Origin: Pseudomonas bijieensis
GTDB lineage: Bacteria; Pseudomonadota; Gammaproteobacteria; Pseudomonadales; Pseudomonadaceae
Assembly (NCBI RefSeq): GCF_013347965.1
Contig: NZ_CP048810.1
Span: 3,533,501-3,597,500 of the forward strand
Reading direction: 5' to 3'
Length of the DNA: 64,000 bases
Positions 19,519-29,177 of the stretch are shown here, piece after piece. Each line of letters opens with the position of its first letter. Position 1 is the stretch's first letter. The position numbers and the translations under genes are program-made. The notes below the pieces were generated by a model. That model saw only the letters and a program-made list of their open reading frames with translations, was not told where the DNA came from and ran no database searches.

Positions 19519-20958
19519 ATGTTGCGCAAACTCTCACTGGCCCTAGCCGTGTCTTGTGCGTCCAATGGAATGGCCTGGGCTGCCGAAGCGCCCATCACCA
19601 CCAAAACCGATCTGGTGAGCGTGTACCAGGAAGCGGTAGACAACAACGCCGACCTGGCCGCTGCCCGCGCCCAGTACGGCGCCCAGAAGGAAGTGGTACC
19701 CCAGGCGCGTGCCGGATTGTTGCCAAACCTGTCCGGCGGTGCCGAAGTCGCCAACGTGCGCACCGATATCGACCAGCCTGCCGCGGTCGCCAACCGCAGT
19801 GCCCGCTCGTATCAGGCCACACTCTCCCAGCCGCTGTTTCGTGCCGACCGCTGGTTCCAGTTCCAGGCGGCCAAGTCGGTGAACGAACAAGCGTCGCTGC
19901 AACTGTCGGCCACCGAACAGAACATGATCCTGCAAAGCGCCGAGAGCTACTTCAATGTGCTGCGCAGCCAGGACAACCTGGCCTCGACCAAGGCCGAAGA
20001 AGCCGCGTTCAAGCGTCAGCTCGACCAGTCCAACGAGCGCTTCGACGTGGGCCTGTCGGACAAGACCGATGTGCTGCAATCCCAGGCCAGCTACGACACC
20101 GCCCGGGCCAACCGGATCCTGGCCCAGCGCCAGGTCGAGGACGCCTTCGAAGCGCTGATCACCCTGACCAACCGCCAGTACAACTCGCTCCAGGGCATCG
20201 TCCATACCCTGCCGATCCTGCCGCCGACGCCCAACGATGCCAAGGCCTGGGTCGACACCGCCGCCAGACAGAACCTTAATCTGTTGGCCAGCAACTACGC
20301 CGTCACCGCCGCCGAAGATACTTTGCGCCAGCGCAAGGCCGGTCACGCGCCAACCCTGGACGCCGTTGCGAAATACGAAAAAGGCGACAACGACGCCCTG
20401 GGCTTCAGCAACCCGAACGCATTTGGCCGCGCCTACAGTGGCGACGTCGATCAGCGCACGCTGGCCTTGCAACTGAACATTCCGATTTTCAGTGGTGGGC
20501 TGACCAGCTCCCAGGTGCGCGAGTCCTACTCGCAACTCACCCAGACCGAGCAACAACGCGAAGCCCTGCGCCGCCAGGTCGTGGAGAACACCCGTAACCT
20601 GCACCGCGCGGTGAACACCGATGTGGAGCAGGTCCAGGCCCGACGCCAGTCGATCATCTCCAACCAGAGCGCGGTAGAAGCCACGGAGATCGGCTACCAG
20701 GTCGGCACGCGCAACATCGTCGATGTGCTCGATGCCCAGCGTCAGCTATATACCTCGGTGCGCAACTACAACAATGCCCGCTACGACTACATCCTCGACA
20801 ACCTGCGTCTCAAACAGGCCGCCGGCACGTTGAGCCCGGCGGACCTGCAGGACCTGTCTCGCTACCTCAAGCCCGACTACAACCCCGACCGCGACTTCCT
20901 GCCGCCGGACCTGGCCAAGGCGGCAGCGGAGCAGTTGCGTTCGCGGCCGGCGCAGTAA
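19519..20958 (+). CDS. opmH: TolC-family outer membrane channel OpmH
   Basis: This 479-residue TolC homologue would form the trimeric outer-membrane exit duct for tripartite efflux or type I secretion. It has a signal peptide (cleavage near AWA-AEA) and the duplicated TolC layout. Key stretches include NADLAAARAQYGAQKE, ESYFNVLRSQDNL, YEVGTRNIVDVL-like YQVGTRNIVDVLDAQ, and LKQAAGTLSPADLQ. It lies next to thiC as PA4974 does in P. aeruginosa, where it is named opmH. No efflux pump partner is adjacent. Confidence 0.92.
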   Translation: MLRKLSLALAVSCASNGMAWAAEAPITTKTDLVSVYQEAVDNNADLAAARAQYGAQKEVVPQARAGLLPNLSGGAEVANVRTDIDQPAAVANRSARSYQATLSQPLFRADRWFQFQAAKSVNEQASLQLSATEQNMILQSAESYFNVLRSQDNLASTKAEEAAFKRQLDQSNERFDVGLSDKTDVLQSQASYDTARANRILAQRQVEDAFEALITLTNRQYNSLQGIVHTLPILPPTPNDAKAWVDTAARQNLNLLASNYAVTAAEDTLRQRKAGHAPTLDAVAKYEKGDNDALGFSNPNAFGRAYSGDVDQRTLALQLNIPIFSGGLTSSQVRESYSQLTQTEQQREALRRQVVENTRNLHRAVNTDVEQVQARRQSIISNQSAVEATEIGYQVGTRNIVDVLDAQRQLYTSVRNYNNARYDYILDNLRLKQAAGTLSPADLQDLSRYLKPDYNPDRDFLPPDLAKAAAEQLRSRPAQ

Positions 20959-20990
20959 CCCCTTGGAGGGAAGCCCTGCCAACAACATCC

Positions 20991-21077
20991 TGTGGGAGCA
21001 AGGCTTGCCCGCGATGAATACCACTCAGTCTCCCTGGAACCGGGGCGCTTGCATCGCGAGCAAGCTTTGCTCCCACA
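20991..21077. repeat. REPIN between opmH and waaA
   Basis: Inverted REP cores lie at 20991-21017 and 21052-21077. Spacer and arms resemble those of the REPIN at 23763-23850 closely, including the CTGGAACCG motif. Confidence 0.9.
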
Positions 21078-21090
21078 GATATTCAGTCGC

Positions 21091-22365
21091 TCAATCAATC
21101 AACCGCCCCAACCCGTCCAGCAAGCGCTGCAACGCGCCCTGATTGCGGCGCATCACCGCAAGCCCTGCCTCAGCCATGCGCTGGGCATCCCGGGGCAGTT
21201 CGAACAGGCGCTGTACCGCCAGGGCCAGGCTTTGGGCATCGTCCACTTCCGCCAGGGCACCGGCGGCACGCAGTTGCGCGGCGATTTCGAGGAAGTTGAA
21301 CAGGTGCGGCCCGCTGAGCACCGGTTTCGCCAGCGCCGCCGGCTCGAGCAGGTTGTGTCCGCCGTTGGGCACCAGGCTGCCTCCGACAAAAGCGCTGTCG
21401 GCCAAGGCGTAGAGAAACAGCAGTTCGCCCATGGTGTCGCCCAGCAACACTGACGTCTGGGCGGTGACCGGTTGAGCGCTGGAGCGCCGGGCCGTGGCGA
21501 AGCCTTGGTTCTCACAGAGCTGATGCACGGCATCAAAACGCTCGGGATGCCGCGGCACCAGGATCAGCAAGGCATCGGGATAGCTGTCGAGCAGCCGACG
21601 ATGGGCGGCCAGCACCACTTCGTCCTCGCCTTCATGGGTGCTGGCGGCGATCCATACTGGACGCTCGGTCGCCTGCCACTGGCGGCGCAAGGCGCTGGCG
21701 TCTTCGAGCAGTTGCGGATCGATGGTCAGGTCGAACTTGATGGAGCCGGTGACCTTGACGGTTTCCGCCCGGGCGCCCAACTGGCGAAAACGCTCGGCTT
21801 CGGCTTCGGTCTGTACAGCGAACAGGCTCATCTCGGCAAGCATCGGTCGGGTCAACTTGGGGAACCGCGCGTAACCGCGTGCCGAACGCTCCGACAACCG
21901 TGCGTTGGCCAAAGCCACGGGAATGCCGCGCCTGGCGCATTGGTGAATGTGGTTGGGCCATAGCTCGGTTTCCATGATGACCGCCAGGGACGGTCGGGCC
22001 CGGTCGAGAAAACGCTTGGCGGCGCAAGGCAAATCGTACGGCAAGTAGCAATGCTGGATACGCGGCTCGTTGGCGAACATGGCCTGGATCCGCTCCGAAC
22101 CGGTGGGCGTCATGCAGGTAACCGTGATCGGCAGCTGTGGATAACGTTGCAGCAAGGCACGGATCATCGGCGCGGCGGCAATGCTCTCGCCCACCGACAC
22201 CGCATGAACCCAGATGCCCCCCGGCACCATGACCGGCAGCCCCCAGGAAAACCGCTCGCCAATGCGCCGGGCATATGCCGGCGCCTTGCGGGCCCGTAAC
22301 CACAGCCGAATCGCTACCAGTGGCAGCCCCAGATAAAACAACGCGCTATAGAGAGTTCTGTTCAT
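21091..22365 (-). CDS. waaA: 3-deoxy-D-manno-octulosonic acid (Kdo) transferase
   Basis: WaaA adds Kdo residues to lipid IVA at the inner face of the cytoplasmic membrane, the first core step of LPS. The 424-residue protein has an N-terminal membrane anchor (MNRTLYSALFYLGLPLVAI). It also has the family stretches IWVHAVSVGE, CYLPYDLPCA, METELWPN, ITGS-like VTGSIKFDL, and the C-terminal GGSLVPNGGHNLLEPAA. ATG at 22365 is the family start; the longer frame to 22584 overlaps the LysR gene and is rejected. Confidence 0.97.
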   Translation of the reverse strand: MNRTLYSALFYLGLPLVAIRLWLRARKAPAYARRIGERFSWGLPVMVPGGIWVHAVSVGESIAAAPMIRALLQRYPQLPITVTCMTPTGSERIQAMFANEPRIQHCYLPYDLPCAAKRFLDRARPSLAVIMETELWPNHIHQCARRGIPVALANARLSERSARGYARFPKLTRPMLAEMSLFAVQTEAEAERFRQLGARAETVKVTGSIKFDLTIDPQLLEDASALRRQWQATERPVWIAASTHEGEDEVVLAAHRRLLDSYPDALLILVPRHPERFDAVHQLCENQGFATARRSSAQPVTAQTSVLLGDTMGELLFLYALADSAFVGGSLVPNGGHNLLEPAALAKPVLSGPHLFNFLEIAAQLRAAGALAEVDDAQSLALAVQRLFELPRDAQRMAEAGLAVMRRNQGALQRLLDGLGRLID

Positions 22366-22387
22366 GGCGGCGGAGTTTATCGGTTTT

Positions 22388-23278
22388 TCAGCCGATCGCC
22401 TGCAACTGCACGGCAAAACGTTCCGCCAGCCAACGGGCCGCCGGCCCCAGGGGTTCGTCGCGGCGCCAGACCAGTTCCACCACCAGCGCCGGCGGGGTCC
22501 ACTCGCTGCTGAGTTCAACCATGTCGCCCAGGTACGCCGGGTATTGCACCACATGCCGAGGCAGCCAGGCCCAGCCCAGGCCACTCCTCAGCCATTCGGC
22601 CAACACATAGAAACTGTCAGCCCGCCAGACCTGTGGGCTGGCCTGCTCGCTGCCGGGATAGACGCTGGACTGGGTCGCCATCAACAACTGGCGGTGCCGG
22701 GCCATTTCCCGGCAGGTCACATAACCATGGTCCGCCAATGCATGGCCCCGGCCGCACACCGTGACCATTTCGACGCTGCCCAGTACCCGGCGCTCCAGCG
22801 CCTCGGGGATCTGGTCGTGATAGAACAGCAAGCCGAGGTCGGCGCGCCGCTCCACCAGTTTGCGCGCCACATCGCCCTGGGCGGCGCTGGCCAGTTGCAC
22901 TTCGAGGGTGGGAAATTGCTCGGCCAGGGCCGCCAGGCTGTCGATGACCGGTTGATAGGGCATGGCTTCGTCCTGGGCCAGGCGCAGCGACGCTTCCTGC
23001 CCGCGCATCAGGGCCAGGGCCCGGCCATTGAGGCGCTCGCACTGGCGCAGCACCTCCCTGGCTTCTTCGAGCAGGGCTTCGCCAACGTCGGTGAGCCTCG
23101 GCTGACGGCCGCTGCTGCGCTCGAACAGGCTCACCCCCAAGTCGTCTTCCAGCAAGGCAATCGCACTGCTGATGGCCGACTGCGCCTTGCGCTGGTCCCG
23201 GGCCACGGCGGAAAACGAACGCTTCTCGGCGACCCCGACAAACAGTCGCAATTGCTCCAGGTTCCACTGTACGTTCAT
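22388..23278 (-). CDS. LysR-family transcriptional regulator
   Basis: This 296-residue regulator has an N-terminal winged helix-turn-helix (about 1-60: LEQLRLFVGVAEKRSFSAVA) and a LysR substrate-binding domain. The effector is unknown. It is divergent from a small multidrug resistance gene. A perfect 8-bp palindrome containing T-N11-A lies only seven bases before its start codon, so it probably controls both itself and the SMR gene. The equivalent in P. aeruginosa is PA4989. Confidence 0.92.
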   Translation of the reverse strand: MNVQWNLEQLRLFVGVAEKRSFSAVARDQRKAQSAISSAIALLEDDLGVSLFERSSGRQPRLTDVGEALLEEAREVLRQCERLNGRALALMRGQEASLRLAQDEAMPYQPVIDSLAALAEQFPTLEVQLASAAQGDVARKLVERRADLGLLFYHDQIPEALERRVLGSVEMVTVCGRGHALADHGYVTCREMARHRQLLMATQSSVYPGSEQASPQVWRADSFYVLAEWLRSGLGWAWLPRHVVQYPAYLGDMVELSSEWTPPALVVELVWRRDEPLGPAARWLAERFAVQLQAIG

Positions 23279-23284
23279 GGCCCA

Positions 23285-23307
23285 ACCTATCTTGATTACA
23301 GATAGGT
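23285..23307. promoter_or_regulatory. LysR-type operator palindrome
   Basis: ACCTATCT (23285-23292) and AGATAGGT (23300-23307) are perfect inverted repeats around TGATTAC. They contain T-N11-A, the LysR-family binding pattern. The site lies between the divergent LysR and SMR genes. Confidence 0.8.
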
Positions 23308-23382
23308 AATGACTTTACCGCATCTGGGCAATCTCTAGAATGGCCTCCATCGAAAGACGCAACCGTCGAAGAGGAACTGCCT

Positions 23383-23715
23383 ATGAACGCCTACTACTAC
23401 CTGGCCATCGCCATCTGCGCCGAAGTGATCGCCACCGTTTCGATGAAAGCGATCAAGGGCCTGAGCACACCCCTGCCCTTGCTGCTGGTCATCGCCGGCT
23501 ACGGCACCGCGTTCTGGATGTTGACGCTGGTGGTACGCACCGTACCGGTGGGCGTGGCCTACGCGGTCTGGGCCGGGTTGGGGATCGTCATGGTCAGCGT
23601 GGCGGCGCTGTTCATCTACGGGCAGAAACTGGACGTGCCGGCGATGCTGGGGATGGCCTTGATTGTGTTGGGGGTGGTGGTGATCCAGCTGTTTTCCAAG
23701 ACGGCAGGGCACTGA
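23383..23715 (+). CDS. Small multidrug resistance (SMR) family transporter
   Basis: This 110-residue protein has four hydrophobic helices and the SMR hallmark glutamate, Glu14, in the first (AICAEVIAT). [10 protein letters not shown] in helix 3 is the other family signature. Such proteins exchange protons for cationic drugs or guanidinium as antiparallel dimers in the inner membrane. It resembles EmrE/QacE types; the substrate cannot be read from sequence. Divergent LysR and the palindrome at 23285 suggest inducible expression. Confidence 0.92.
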   Translation: MNAYYYLAIAICAEVIATVSMKAIKGLSTPLPLLLVIAGYGTAFWMLTLVVRTVPVGVAYAVWAGLGIVMVSVAALFIYGQKLDVPAMLGMALIVLGVVVIQLFSKTAGH

Positions 23716-23762
23716 AGACACAGCTTAATAGGGCTGAAAATACATGTTTGGCAAGGAGGAAT

Positions 23763-23850
23763 CTGGGAGCAAGGCTTGCCCGCGATGAAAACGACGCGGT
23801 CTCTCTGGAACCGAGGCGCCTGTATCGCGAGCAAGCTTTGCTCCCACAGG
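23763..23850. repeat. REPIN between SMR gene and FAD oxidoreductase
   Basis: Inverted REP cores lie at 23763-23788 and 23823-23850. The element closely resembles the REPIN at 20991-21077 in arms and spacer, suggesting a shared origin. Confidence 0.9.
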
Positions 23851-23918
23851 TTGAGCGGCGAAAACTCCACCCATCGAGTCTGTATACTGCGCCCTCGTCT
23901 TGAACACTGAGGTCGCTC

Positions 23919-25094
23919 ATGTCATCCGTTATTTCCACCGACATTCTGATTGTCGGCGCAGGCGTCGCCGGTCTCTGGCTGAACGCCCGCCTGCGGCGCC
24001 AGGGTTTTTCGACCGTGCTGGTGGAAAGCGCCAGCCTCGGCGGCGGGCAGAGTGTCAAATCCCAGGGCATCATCCATGGCGGCGCCAAGTACGCCTTGCA
24101 TGGCGCCCTGACCGGTGCCTCGGAAGCCATCGCCGACATGCCGCGCCGCTGGCGCGAAGCCCTGAAAGGGGAAGGTGAACTGGACCTGTCCGGTGTGCGT
24201 ATGCTTTCCGACGCCCATTACCTCTGGTCCCCCGGCACCCTGGCCGGCAACCTCACCAGTTTCTTTGCCAGCAAGGCCGTGCGCGGGCGAGTCGACCAGG
24301 TCAAGGGCGATCAACTGCCGCCGGCCCTGCAAGACAAGCGCTTCAAGGGCAAGGTCTATCGCCTGGCCGAACTGGTGGTGGACGTGCCCAGCCTGATCGC
24401 GCGCCTGGCGGAACTGGCCGGCGACAGCCTGCTGGCCGGGCAGCGCATCGAGCCATTGCGCGAAGCGGGTGAGCTGGTCGGCCTGAAGGTCGACGACCGC
24501 GAGATCCGTGCCCAACGCATTATCCTCAGCGCTGGCGCGGGCACCGCTGACCTGCTCAAAGCCCTGGGCCTGGACAAACCGGCCATGCAGACCCGGCCGT
24601 TGCACATGGTTTTGGCCAAGGGGCCGAGCCTCAAGCCCCTTTACGCCCATTGCCTGGGCGGGGGACCGAAGCCGCGCGTCACCGTGACCACCCACCCGGC
24701 CGCCAATGGCCAATGGGTCTGGTACCTGGGGGGTGACCTCGCCGAAGGCGATGCCATCGCCCGCGAACCCGCCGAGCAGATCGCCGTCGCTCAGAAAGAA
24801 CTTGGCCAATTGCTGCCGTGGATCGACCTCAGCACCGCGCAATGGGCCACGCTGCGGGTTGACCGCGCCGAACCGTTGCAGTCGGGCCTGACCCGCCCGG
24901 ACAACGCCTTCCTCGCCGAGCAGGATCGTCTGCTGGTGGGTTGGCCGACCAAACTGGCCCTGGCCCCGGACTTCGCCGATCGGGTGGTCAATGCGCTGCA
25001 ACGCGATGGCATCCAACCCAGTCACCCTGCCCCCTTGCCGGAGCTGCCGAAGCCGCCGATGGGCGTGCCTGCCTGGGAGCAACTGTTGCCATGA
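23919..25094 (+). CDS. FAD-dependent oxidoreductase (DAO family)
   Basis: This 391-residue protein starts with a dinucleotide-binding motif [14 protein letters not shown] (about 8-21). [15 protein letters not shown] and the C-terminal [18 protein letters not shown] resemble glycerol-3-phosphate or D-amino-acid oxidase-like flavoproteins. The substrate is unknown; PA4991 is the recalled P. aeruginosa counterpart. Its TGA overlaps the ATG of the aldo/keto reductase (ATGA), so both are probably translated as a pair. Confidence 0.9.
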   Translation: MSSVISTDILIVGAGVAGLWLNARLRRQGFSTVLVESASLGGGQSVKSQGIIHGGAKYALHGALTGASEAIADMPRRWREALKGEGELDLSGVRMLSDAHYLWSPGTLAGNLTSFFASKAVRGRVDQVKGDQLPPALQDKRFKGKVYRLAELVVDVPSLIARLAELAGDSLLAGQRIEPLREAGELVGLKVDDREIRAQRIILSAGAGTADLLKALGLDKPAMQTRPLHMVLAKGPSLKPLYAHCLGGGPKPRVTVTTHPAANGQWVWYLGGDLAEGDAIAREPAEQIAVAQKELGQLLPWIDLSTAQWATLRVDRAEPLQSGLTRPDNAFLAEQDRLLVGWPTKLALAPDFADRVVNALQRDGIQPSHPAPLPELPKPPMGVPAWEQLLP

Positions 25095-25903
25095 GCCAAC
25101 CGACCCTGCATGACCTCTATCGCCCCTTGGGCCATGATGGCCCGCGGGTCTCCCCGTTGGGCCTGGGCACCGTCAAGCTGGGCCGCGACCAGGGCGTCAA
25201 ATACCCCAACGGCTTTCGGATCCCCGATGACGACGAAGCGCGCATGTTGCTCAAACAGGCACGCGACCTGGGTATCAACCTGATCGACACCGCGCCGGCC
25301 TATGGCCGCAGCGAAGAACGTCTCGGCCCGCTGTTGCGTGGCCAACGCCAGGACTGGGTGATTGTCAGCAAGGTCGGCGAAGAATTCAGCGATGGCCAGT
25401 CACGCCACGACTTCAGTGCCGCCCATACCCGCTTCTCGGTGGAACGCAGCCTCAAGCGCCTGGAAACCGACTATATCGACCTGGTGCTGGTGCATTCCGA
25501 CGGCAACGACCTGGCGATCCTCAACGACAGCGAGGTCTACCCGACCCTGGCGGCACTCAAGCGCGAAGGCAAGATCGGCGGTTTCGGTTTTTCCGGCAAG
25601 ACCGTCGACGGCGGCTTGAAAGCCTTGGAGCAAGGCGATTGTGCGATGGTCACCTACAATCTGAACGAACGAAACGAAAAGGCGGTCATTGACTACGCCA
25701 GCGAGCACGGCAAAGCGATCCTGGTGAAGAAAGCCCTGGCCAGCGGTCACGTCTGCCTGAGCCCGGGCGTGGACCCGGTCCGTGCCAGTTTCGAACTGTT
25801 GTTTGAGCATCCCGGGGTCGCCAGTGCTATTGTCGGCACCATCAATCCGCTGCACCTCGCCCATAACGTCGCGACCGTAGCCAAGGTCCTGCGTAAAAAC
25901 TGA
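25091..25903 (+). CDS. Aldo/keto reductase
   Basis: This 270-residue NAD(P)H-dependent reductase keeps the AKR catalytic tetrad: Asp66 and Tyr71 in LIDTAPAYGRSEE, Lys94 in VSKVGEE, and His135 in LVLVHSDG. The start is ATG at 25091 ([10 protein letters not shown]), overlapping the upstream stop codon, with GGGAG upstream; the longer frame from 24941 is rejected. The substrate is unknown. Pairing with the flavoprotein suggests a shared redox pathway, which is an inference. Confidence 0.92.
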   Translation: MSQPTLHDLYRPLGHDGPRVSPLGLGTVKLGRDQGVKYPNGFRIPDDDEARMLLKQARDLGINLIDTAPAYGRSEERLGPLLRGQRQDWVIVSKVGEEFSDGQSRHDFSAAHTRFSVERSLKRLETDYIDLVLVHSDGNDLAILNDSEVYPTLAALKREGKIGGFGFSGKTVDGGLKALEQGDCAMVTYNLNERNEKAVIDYASEHGKAILVKKALASGHVCLSPGVDPVRASFELLFEHPGVASAIVGTINPLHLAHNVATVAKVLRKN

Positions 25904-25937
25904 CGCCGCCCTACGCGGCCTTAAGGAAGGAGCCGAC

Positions 25938-26904
25938 ATGCCGCGTACGCTCATCAGAAAGAATCCAAGCAACTTCAAGACCCTGCCCCTGTTCGTCGAA
26001 GCAACACCCGAAGGCCTGACTTACCAGAGCGTCGGGATGCCACTGAATTTCGCCCAGACCTTGCAGCGCCGCCGCCCTGTCGCGGTGGCCGATGCCGAGC
26101 GCTTCTCCCTGGAGCTGGCCAACCTGGGCGTCTCGGTGCGCCTGACCCTGCATTGGCAGAACCGCGATTACTGGGTGCTGGTGCGCCAACGCCGACAGGA
26201 TCGCGGCGACGTGGTGCTCAAGCTGATTTCCGGCTACGTCCCGGCCCATGAACTGAACCTGCCGCTGCTCACCGCCATCAGCGAGATCGCCGAAGAATGC
26301 CTGCTGGAAACCCCTGAAGGCTGGCTTGGCGGGCGTTTCAACGACACCTGGCTGCCGGCCCCCTACGCCACGGCCCTGCATTATCGCGAAGCCTTGCCGT
26401 TTCGCCTGACGCCGCTGTCGGGCTCGGCCCGCCCGGTGCGCAGCGCCAACCTGCAACTGATCGAGCGGCCACGGGCCTACGTGCACCTGCCGACGGCATC
26501 ACTGCAACTGATCTATGACTTACGCCTGGATGTGCCCAGGGAAGCCAAGTCCCTGAGCCTGTTTCACGTTGATGAGCGCCTGGAGGGCGATCAACTGGTT
26601 GCGCGCCTGGACCGCAAGCGGCCTGACCTGTACCTGATGCCGCTGCAGGATGGGCAGCCCTTGCCTGAGCTGTACACCTTGAAAAAGGATCAGTTGTACC
26701 CGGCCAGCACTCGGGGGGCTGTACCTGGCGGAAAGTTTCGCCCGACAGGATGGCTGGCTGGTGCGCGACGAGCGGATTCGCTGGAAGGACTGGCTGCGCC
26801 AGCAAGGGCTGACACCACCGGGCAAGGAGTCGGGCCTGACCCGACTCAAGGGCAAGGCCCGGCAATTGCTCAAGAAGATCGTGCCGCGCAAGGTGGCTCG
26901 TTAG
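25938..26904 (+). pseudogene. Conserved 'metal ABC transporter ATPase'-annotated protein, frameshifted
   Basis: The protein starts MPRTLIRKNPSNFKTLPL and resembles the PA4993-type conserved Pseudomonas protein, sometimes labelled metal ABC transporter ATPase without Walker motifs. At 26713-26718 there are six G's; with five, the frame would continue as STRGLYLAESFARQDGWL and end at TAG 26902-26904, giving about 321 residues. As written, the frame runs on to 27551, antisense to hldE, with meaningless sequence. It is either a homopolymer mutation or a sequencing error. AAGGAAGGAG precedes the ATG. The function is unknown. Confidence 0.8.
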
Positions 26905-26924
26905 TTACAGCAATTGGAACGCTT

Positions 26925-27021
26925 CTGTGGCGAGGGAGCTTGCTCCCGCTTGGGTGCGCAGCGCCCATAAAAAAGGGGTTGCTGCGCAACCCAGCGGGAG
27001 CAAGCTCCCTCGCCACAACAG
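26925..27021. repeat. REPIN of a second class (GTGGCGAGGGAGCTTGC type)
   Basis: Inverted arms CTGTGGCGAGGGAGC and GCTCCCTCGCCACAACAG lie at 26925-26950 and 26992-27021, with a spacer containing GCTGCGCAACCC. The same class recurs at 42253-42386. It separates the convergent 3' ends of the frameshifted gene and hldE. Confidence 0.85.
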
Positions 27022-27110
27022 CCGCCAGGCCCTACAAACTGCGGCTCAGTTATTGCGGATCTTTTCCACAATCGCCGTCGTCGAGCTGTTTTCCACCAGC
27101 CCCAACACCT

Positions 27111-28469
27111 TCACCGTACCGCCGTAGGCCGTGTGACGATGTCCGCGCCCACGACCTGATCGATGCCGTAGTCACCGCCCTTGACCAGCACATCCGGCTT
27201 GACCTGGCGCAGCAGGTTTTCCGGCGTGCCCTCGCTGAAGCTGATCACCCAGTCCACCGCGCCCAGGCCGGCCAGGACCGCCATGCGCCGGTCGACGCTG
27301 TTGATCGGGCGACCCGGTCCTTTGAGACGGCTTACGGACGCATCGTCGTTGACCGCGACGATCAGGCGATCGCCTTGGGCCCTGGCCTGCTCCAGGTAGG
27401 TCACGTGGCCAGCGTGCAGGATGTCGAAGCAACCGTTGGTGAAGACGATTCTTTCGTTGTGAGCTCGGGCGTCGTCAACGGCCAGCAGCAGTTGTTCCAG
27501 GCCCAGCACGCCTCGCTCGGATCCTTCCTCGCGCTGGATGGCGCGGCGTAGCTCGGGAGCGCTGATGGCCGCCGTGCCGAGCTTGCCAACGACAATGCCC
27601 GCCGCCAGGTTCGCCAGGGCTACCGCGTGGGGTAATTCCTCGCCGGCAGCGATCGCCGCGGCCAGGGTGGAAATCACGGTATCGCCGGCACCCGTCACGT
27701 CGAACACTTCACGGGCACGGGCCGGCAGGTGCAACGCGGGGTGATCGGGGCGCAGCAGGGTCATGCCATGCTCGCCACGGGTCACCAGCAAGGCGCCGAG
27801 GTCAAGGTCTTGCATCAGTTGCGCGCCTTTGCTCACCAGGTCGTGCTCATCGACGCAACCGCCGACGATGGTTTCGAATTCGCTGAGGTTCGGCGTGATC
27901 AGGCTGGCGCCACGGTAGATGGAAAAATCCTTGCCCTTGGGATCGGCCAGGACCGGAATACCACGGGCACGGGCAGCCTGGATCAGCACCTGGTGGTTTT
28001 TCAACGCGCCTTTGCCGTAGTCCGACAACACCAGGACCTTGATACCTTCGAGCAGGTTGTCGACCTCGGCACCGAGGGCCAGGGGATCAGTGGCGAACGG
28101 CTCTTCGAAGTCGATACGCAGCAGTTGCTGGTGACGACTCATGACCCGCAGCTTGACGATGGTCGGCTGGTGCGCGATGCGCTGGAATATCGCCCGCACA
28201 CCCGCCCCCTTGAGGCTGTTGGTCAGGCTGTCGGCAGCCTCGTCGTCGCCGGTCACCCCCACCAGGGAGGCCGGCGCGCCGAGGGCGGCGATGTTCAGGG
28301 CAACGTTGGCGGCACCACCGGGGCGATCCTCGATGTGCTCGACCTTGACCACCGGTACCGGGGCCTCAGGGGAAATCCGTGAGGTACCGCCATGCCAGTA
28401 GCGGTCGAGCATGACATCGCCGACCACCAATACAGGGGCTTGATCGAATCGCGGCATGGACAACTTCAT
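27111..28469 (-). CDS. hldE: Bifunctional heptose kinase/adenylyltransferase HldE, 3' end frameshifted
   Basis: HldE (RfaE) makes ADP-heptose precursors for the LPS inner core. The N-terminal ribokinase-like half has [10 protein letters not shown] and the GAGDT active-site motif. The C-terminal half has the nucleotidyltransferase motif [11 protein letters not shown]. As written the protein is 452 residues and ends VTRPTAVR. At 27131-27135 the bases GTGTG appear where GTG would keep the frame. Without the extra two bases it would continue [19 protein letters not shown] to TGA at 27046-27048 (473 residues). The lost tail holds the conserved STT motif of the nucleotidyltransferase. ATG at 28469 ([10 protein letters not shown]) is the family start. 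Confidence 0.93.
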   Translation of the reverse strand: MKLSMPRFDQAPVLVVGDVMLDRYWHGGTSRISPEAPVPVVKVEHIEDRPGGAANVALNIAALGAPASLVGVTGDDEAADSLTNSLKGAGVRAIFQRIAHQPTIVKLRVMSRHQQLLRIDFEEPFATDPLALGAEVDNLLEGIKVLVLSDYGKGALKNHQVLIQAARARGIPVLADPKGKDFSIYRGASLITPNLSEFETIVGGCVDEHDLVSKGAQLMQDLDLGALLVTRGEHGMTLLRPDHPALHLPARAREVFDVTGAGDTVISTLAAAIAAGEELPHAVALANLAAGIVVGKLGTAAISAPELRRAIQREEGSERGVLGLEQLLLAVDDARAHNERIVFTNGCFDILHAGHVTYLEQARAQGDRLIVAVNDDASVSRLKGPGRPINSVDRRMAVLAGLGAVDWVISFSEGTPENLLRQVKPDVLVKGGDYGIDQVVGADIVTRPTAVR

Positions 28470-28568
28470 GGAGCATCCCACATACAAAATGAACAGGGCC
28501 GCGATATTAGCACAGGGTTGGCGAAGGCTTATCCATGGCTGCAAGGCGACCCCAGGATGCGCGCTCGA

Positions 28569-29177
28569 TCAAATCTGCAGCAACGCCGACAGCCGGGCAC
28601 AGGCCTGGGCCATTTCCACCTCGCTGGTATCGATCGCGCAGTCCGGCGCGAGTGGCGCCTCGTAGGGACTGTCGAGCCCGGTGAAGTTCTTGATCCGCCC
28701 GGCACGGGCTTCGCGGTACAACCCCTTGGGGTCACGCTGGGCACAGACGTCGAAAGGCGTACTCACATAGACTTCCACGAAGGTGCCTTGGGCAAACAAC
28801 TGTCGAGCCGCTTCCCGGTCGGCGCGAAACGGTGAGATGGCCGCAACGATGACGATCAGGCCGGCGTCGACCATCAGGCGCGCCACCTCGGCAATGCGGC
28901 GGATATTTTCCTTGCGGGCCTCGGCATCCATGCCCAGGCCCCGGCACAGCCCCTGGCGCAGGTTGTCGCCATCGAGCAGGGCGGTGTGCAAACCCTGCTG
29001 GTTGAGTTGCACCTCCAAGGCATTGGCCAGTGTCGACTTGCCCGCCCCCGACAGTCCGGTCAGCCAGATACAACGTGGGCGCTGGGCTTTGATGGCAGCC
29101 CGATCCTCGGGCGTGAGCGCCTGCGCATAAGGACGAATCTGCACCTGTTGCATCGATACCTTTGACGTTTCATTCAT
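28569..29177 (-). CDS. cysC: Adenylylsulfate kinase (APS kinase) CysC
   Basis: CysC phosphorylates APS to PAPS, the universal sulfate donor. The 202-residue protein has the P-loop GLSGAGKST (about 41-49), the stretch LLDGDNLRQGLCRGLG, and RIKNFTGLDSPYEAP near the end. It is a stand-alone kinase rather than the CysNC fusion usual in Pseudomonas. Its ATG overlaps the end of a sulfotransferase gene by 8 bases, so the pair looks like a dedicated PAPS-supply and sulfation unit. The alternative start is ATG at 29153. Confidence 0.95.
   Translation of the reverse strand: MNETSKVSMQQVQIRPYAQALTPEDRAAIKAQRPRCIWLTGLSGAGKSTLANALEVQLNQQGLHTALLDGDNLRQGLCRGLGMDAEARKENIRRIAEVARLMVDAGLIVIVAAISPFRADREAARQLFAQGTFVEVYVSTPFDVCAQRDPKGLYREARAGRIKNFTGLDSPYEAPLAPDCAIDTSEVEMAQACARLSALLQI

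Noticed and set aside
26905..27551. Extension of the PA4993-like frame to 537 codons
   Set aside because: The added part is antisense to hldE and passes through a REPIN. It results from the frameshift at 26713-26718.
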